NCBI GenBank assembly: GCA_028015205.1
Contig: CM051521.1
Span: 104,446,513-104,510,512, forward strand
DNA from: Mytilisepta virgata
Lineage: Eukaryota > Mollusca > Bivalvia > Mytilida > Mytilidae
Length of the DNA: 64,000 nt
Reading direction: 5' to 3'
Of this stretch, positions 60,116 to 64,000 are shown piece by piece. Within the stretch, counting starts at the first letter, position 1; each line of letters opens with the position of its first letter. The notes beneath the pieces are model-generated. The model saw nothing but the letters and a program-made list of their open reading frames with translations, was not told where the DNA came from and did not search any database. The position numbers and the translations under genes were made by a program.

Positions 60116-61459
60116 ACAGTTGTGAATGGGTTACACTAGCTATATGATTACAGGCATTGGTCTTGATAACAGTTGTTGAATAATCAAGTTGCAACAGCAT
60201 TTAACCAAATGGAGTTTGTTAAATATTTATATTTTCATATTTACTTTAAAACTAATTGTACTTCTTTATTGATTATAATTATAACAGGCCATGTGAAAGT
60301 TCCATGGACATTGACAGACAGCAAAGTGATGACTTTAAATTAAAAAAATTGCTAGATCGACAAGTGAGGACAATAGAAATCACTAAAAACCACTATTGAT
60401 ATAAATATGGACAGGCCATTTTAGATACATGATTGCATCGTGCAAATCATGTTTTATATACTAAAAGTGATTCGAATTTTTCCTTTAAAATTACATGAAA
60501 AGACAAATTTTGAATGATTTGTTTTATTTTGAAACACCGAATAAATTGGTGTATTTATTACAATTTATACATTAATATATGTAGAATAAATCAAGTGACA
60601 TTTATGCCTATCACAACAGGTGATTCTACAAGAGGAATTTAAACCATTAATTTTATCTCAGTTTTGTACATTTTTACCAGAGTTAGCTGTCATCACTGTC
60701 ATCCCCAACAAAAAGAATTTTATAAACAAAAGCTGGTGAGTTCCAAAAGGGGATTAGTTATTTCTTCACTGCATATAATTTTAATATTGCATTTTAATAT
60801 TCCAAAATTTATGGACTGATATAAAACTTATTGTCAATGATCTGAAGCAATGTGTTTGCCTCTGCACCATTTTGCCAGTAAATAATAATAAAACTTCGAA
60901 GGTAAATGTGTTTAAAAATACTGATGATAAAATATACCCTCTTACCACAAAAGGGAAACATGTTTTTTCCTATCCTTTCCTTAAAACTGTTAGTTGTGAA
61001 AGCTTGCTTTTGAAAATGTGGAAAAACTATCTTTGCATATTTCTGTTGGAAATTGTTTTCTTCTTTTTTATATTTTCCAAATGAAACAGACTATATAGTT
61101 TTGATATTTACCGTGCTTTACTGTATAATTAGAATTCACAAACAGCAAACAACAAAAGCATGATTTTTTTGTGTTTTTTTTTAAAGGTGCTATCAAACTG
61201 CAGCAAAAGTTGATGTCTTTTTATTTTGTAGAATGCTTAGAACAATATTTATTCAAAACGATTGATTTTTATATTTTATTCGTGAATAATCAATTTTATT
61301 TTTTTATAATAAAACTAAGACCGTATATAAGATATGTGAAAAAGAGTAACGACAAAACTTAGGAAAAGAAATTGACACAGGCTATCATATATTTGACAAA
61401 TAAATTGCGTCTAATTCTCTACAGATCTACTGTTACTGAAATAATTTTCAATATTTTTC

Positions 61460-61545
61460 AACAAGGACCACTCGCCGTGATGTGGCTTAAATGTCGCCTA
61501 CATGTAAAACAATATTCAATCAATCAATCAACAACGATCATTCCT
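61460..61545 (+). mobile_element. SINE-like 3' end with CAAT tail
   Basis: CACTCGCCGTGATGTGGCTTAAATG, then AAAACAATATTCAATCAATCAATCAA. It resembles the terminus at 28660-28680 in decayed form. Confidence 0.4.
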
Positions 61546-62057
61546 TTTAGCTAACACATTTTTTCCTAGTCTACAATGAAGAATTTAATCAACCCTACTA
61601 TAGTTACCTACGTAAAATATTTTTCGGAAAACTATTTGTCTTATCTAATATTTAGGTGGACACAAGGAAGGAAGTATATGACATTAAATGTGCGGGAAGA
61701 GAATTCCACAATCTGACTTCATTAGGAAACTGTCTTGATTACAAGACAACACTTCATTAAATTGTTACGATGCTTGATAGGTACTCAGTAGGTTTGCAAT
61801 GTATCGTACCACGGAAAAGCAGTTGTTTACATCTACGATCTTGTAATGTCTCGAAGCCACTTCCTCGGAGATGCAAATGTTTAACACTATAGCTTTGTTA
61901 ATCCTTTAACTATCCATGCATCTTCATAATTTAATTGCTCAAATCTGTCTTTCAAAAAATCTAAACAGTAGTCCCGTATGACCTCTGCAGATTCAACTGA
62001 TTGACTTATGTAGCTTAAGTAAATCATTGAGAGAGATTGTTTATCTACTATAAACAA

Positions 62058-62262
62058 GTAAAGTCAAGAAATACCAAAGGGATATTCGAAGGAGAGAAAA
62101 AGCGTAACAACTGACAAACTCCGGAGAACAACGAAGACAAGACCAAAACAATACATCCACTACAATTAAAAACTAAAAAAATATGAACAACATGGACACC
62201 ACCAAAAAAAACGGGGTAGACTCAGGTGGTCCGGAAGAGTAAGCAGTCTCTGCTACCTGCAG
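62058..62262 (-). repeat. family B retroelement 3' tail, minus orientation
   Basis: AAGTCAAGAAATACCAAAGG, AACAACTGACAAACTCCGG, ACGAAGACAAGACC and GGTGGTCCGGAAGAGTAAGC, the reverse of 29985-30175. Confidence 0.7.
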
Positions 62263-62595
62263 GAAAAAAACAAAGCACCAAAGTAATCCTCGATATTGTT
62301 TTAGAAACAATAATCTTTGTGTGTTCATTCCAGTTAATTAAATGTTAAAATCTAGCCTACCTTTTGAATTGCACATTTATTATTCACTTAATTACAAAGG
62401 GGATGATAATCAGGTTCCTGTTTCTTTTGAACAATCGAATACATGTAGATTCTTGGCTTAGTGAAAACTTTCGGAAACTAACCAATTGATTGTTGTTGTG
62501 ACATATTTTAAAAATTTGTAAAACTGAAAAGTGTTCAAAACTTTACAAGTGATGAAAAACAGGCCTAAAAGTCACAGCCAACATACGCGAAACCC

Positions 62596-62618
62596 AAAAA
62601 AAAAAAAAAAAAAAAAAA
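62596..62618 (+). repeat. (A)23 run
   Basis: Uninterrupted A run without an identifiable adjoining element. Confidence 0.85.
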
Positions 62619-62619
62619 T

Positions 62620-64000
62620 TGTTCTGTAACCTTTCCATATTTCAGTTGTAAAGTTCGGCATTATAATTAAAATGTTTAATGCGTTTCTAATCTTTGAAAT
62701 TCGAGATGAATTTATTAAGATGTAAGCCAGAGTGTGTACAAAGATAACATTTCACCGCAAGCTGTACAATCATAATATACACTGTATATTTATAAATTAT
62801 ACTCACTCTGGTTAACAATGATTTCTAAAGAAAACTTATAAAATCAGTTGATTTAAGGAATTTCATGGAAAATAAAAACTGACTGCAATTATATAGCCAA
62901 TGGCGCTGTAAGTTATGCTATAAAGCACAAATAAACCGAACCGAAAAATTAATAAGTTTGGTCATGCGTGTGTGTTACTTTGATGTCATGAACTACGTGT
63001 ATGTCTCAATATTTTGAAATACATATAAACACTTTGTGAAGAATTATTCCGTATCTGAAATACACGAAAATCATTATTTAAGGAGGCAAAATAATGCCTT
63101 TTTAACTGCGAAGGTTCATCTTAAGTATATTACTTAAAATCATGTGAATTCATTTAAAAGACAAATATGACAGATTAAATTTTGACACAAAATCCCTACA
63201 TGCATTTATGTTTAAGCAAATGAAAAATGGTTTTTATATTGCTGTTCTTCATCTTATCACCAGATTGAGACCACCTACCCTGGAGATAAATCTCGTAAAT
63301 CAGTGCAAATTAAAGACTTTTCCTTGCACCAGTTTAAGTGGAATTCTTAAGTAAATGTCGATTTCGTCACATCGGTGTAAATTTAGAAAATGAAAACAAA
63401 CACCTTGTATATTGAGAACAATTTTCTTTGATGTTAAATCTTCCTTTTAAAGCAACTATTGCGATAAAAATCCTCCATTTGGAAACAATTAATTACGTTA
63501 TTAAGATTTAATGAAGATTTTATTTCTCACAAATATGATTGTTTTCAGAAATAACAAACCCAAATCCTTAAAAAGAAACTTATTTGTGTCGAGAGATTAA
63601 CTGATGTTTAGTGGATATTTTTTAATGACTACTCTACAAAATGTAACATGGATAAATTTCATTTAGAATTATATAAACATTCCAAGGAAAGTTCGTACTC
63701 AACGACATTTGTTTTTGCAAAAATCCCAAATGATTTCTTGGGAGTTCAAACAGACAACTCTAATAGAAACTTCCTGACTGATTGAATTCCAATCTATCTG
63801 TTGCCAATTCACTGCAGAGTATTATTTTCCTTGAAAATAGCTATACGGTACAAAAGTATAAAATGCATTGCATCAGTGTTTTAAAATCTGTTTTAAAACA
63901 AGACAATATGACCTTTTTGAATGCACTTTATGTTGAATTTGGTATTTTCATTTAGTTACATTAAAAATGACCACAAGACACATTTCACCAAAACATATTT
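62620..64000. other. no gene recognised
   Basis: AT-rich. The missing TM1-TM2 exon of the receptor at 43.6-55.1 kb is not here. Confidence 0.45.

Noticed and set aside
1..64000. CRISPR arrays, operons, ribosome-binding sites, viral genes
   Set aside because: No regularly spaced repeats with unique spacers and no dense coding. Split exons with GT-AG introns show an animal nuclear genome.

Overview
The window looks like AT-rich nuclear DNA from a mollusc, most likely a marine bivalve and possibly a mussel. That rests on a decayed metazoan 5.8S/ITS segment, small exons separated by multi-kilobase introns, and dense layers of short transposon relics of types I associate with bivalve genomes. No bacterial, organellar or viral gene is recognisable. 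Species assignment is inference.

The only convincing host coding DNA is on the minus strand and belongs to rhodopsin-like (class A) peptide-receptor GPCRs. Five exons (55106 down to 43613) encode the end of TM3 through TM7 and the cytoplasmic tail, with GT-AG junctions and matching phases throughout. They give 292 residues ending at a TAA, with an AATAAA about 140 nt beyond. The TM1-TM2 exon expected upstream of 55106 is not in the window. A single exon at 23332-22900 encodes a glycosylated N-terminus, TM1, TM2 and the start of TM3. It ends in exactly the phase that the exon at 55106 needs, yet it lies 20 kb downstream of the receptor's stop codon. The simplest reading is two head-to-tail paralogous receptor genes with their junction inside the window. 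A misordered assembly of one gene is the alternative.

Left part (1-22 kb): a partial rDNA cassette (ITS1, 5.8S, ITS2, first bases of 28S) sits between inverted arrays of a 41-bp AT-rich repeat at 2.9-4.1 kb. A 1.15-kb element with inverted ends carries a nested 176-bp hairpin element (7.2-8.3 kb). An exact 95-bp direct repeat occurs at 8.9 and 12.4 kb. There is a three-unit satellite at 17.7-18.3 kb and a broken Crypton/DUF3504-type tyrosine-recombinase gene at 19.0-20.1 kb.

Middle part (24-43 kb): a broken reverse-transcriptase tail (24.5-25.2 kb), a Harbinger-like relic with a transposase remnant and an unexplained antisense coding-like segment (25.3-26.2 kb), hairpin MITEs, SINE-like tails, and tandem arrays with units of about 150-175 bp (35.1-36.9 and 41.8-42.5 kb). 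A hammerhead-ribozyme-like core lies at 42.9 kb.

Right part (43-64 kb): receptor exons, with introns carrying further MITEs, a near-perfect 79-bp hairpin, a 51-bp minisatellite and a second hammerhead-like core. Beyond 55.1 kb lie only repeat fragments and one unexplained open frame at 59.5 kb. Nearly all other open frames are short, unsupported and probably non-coding.
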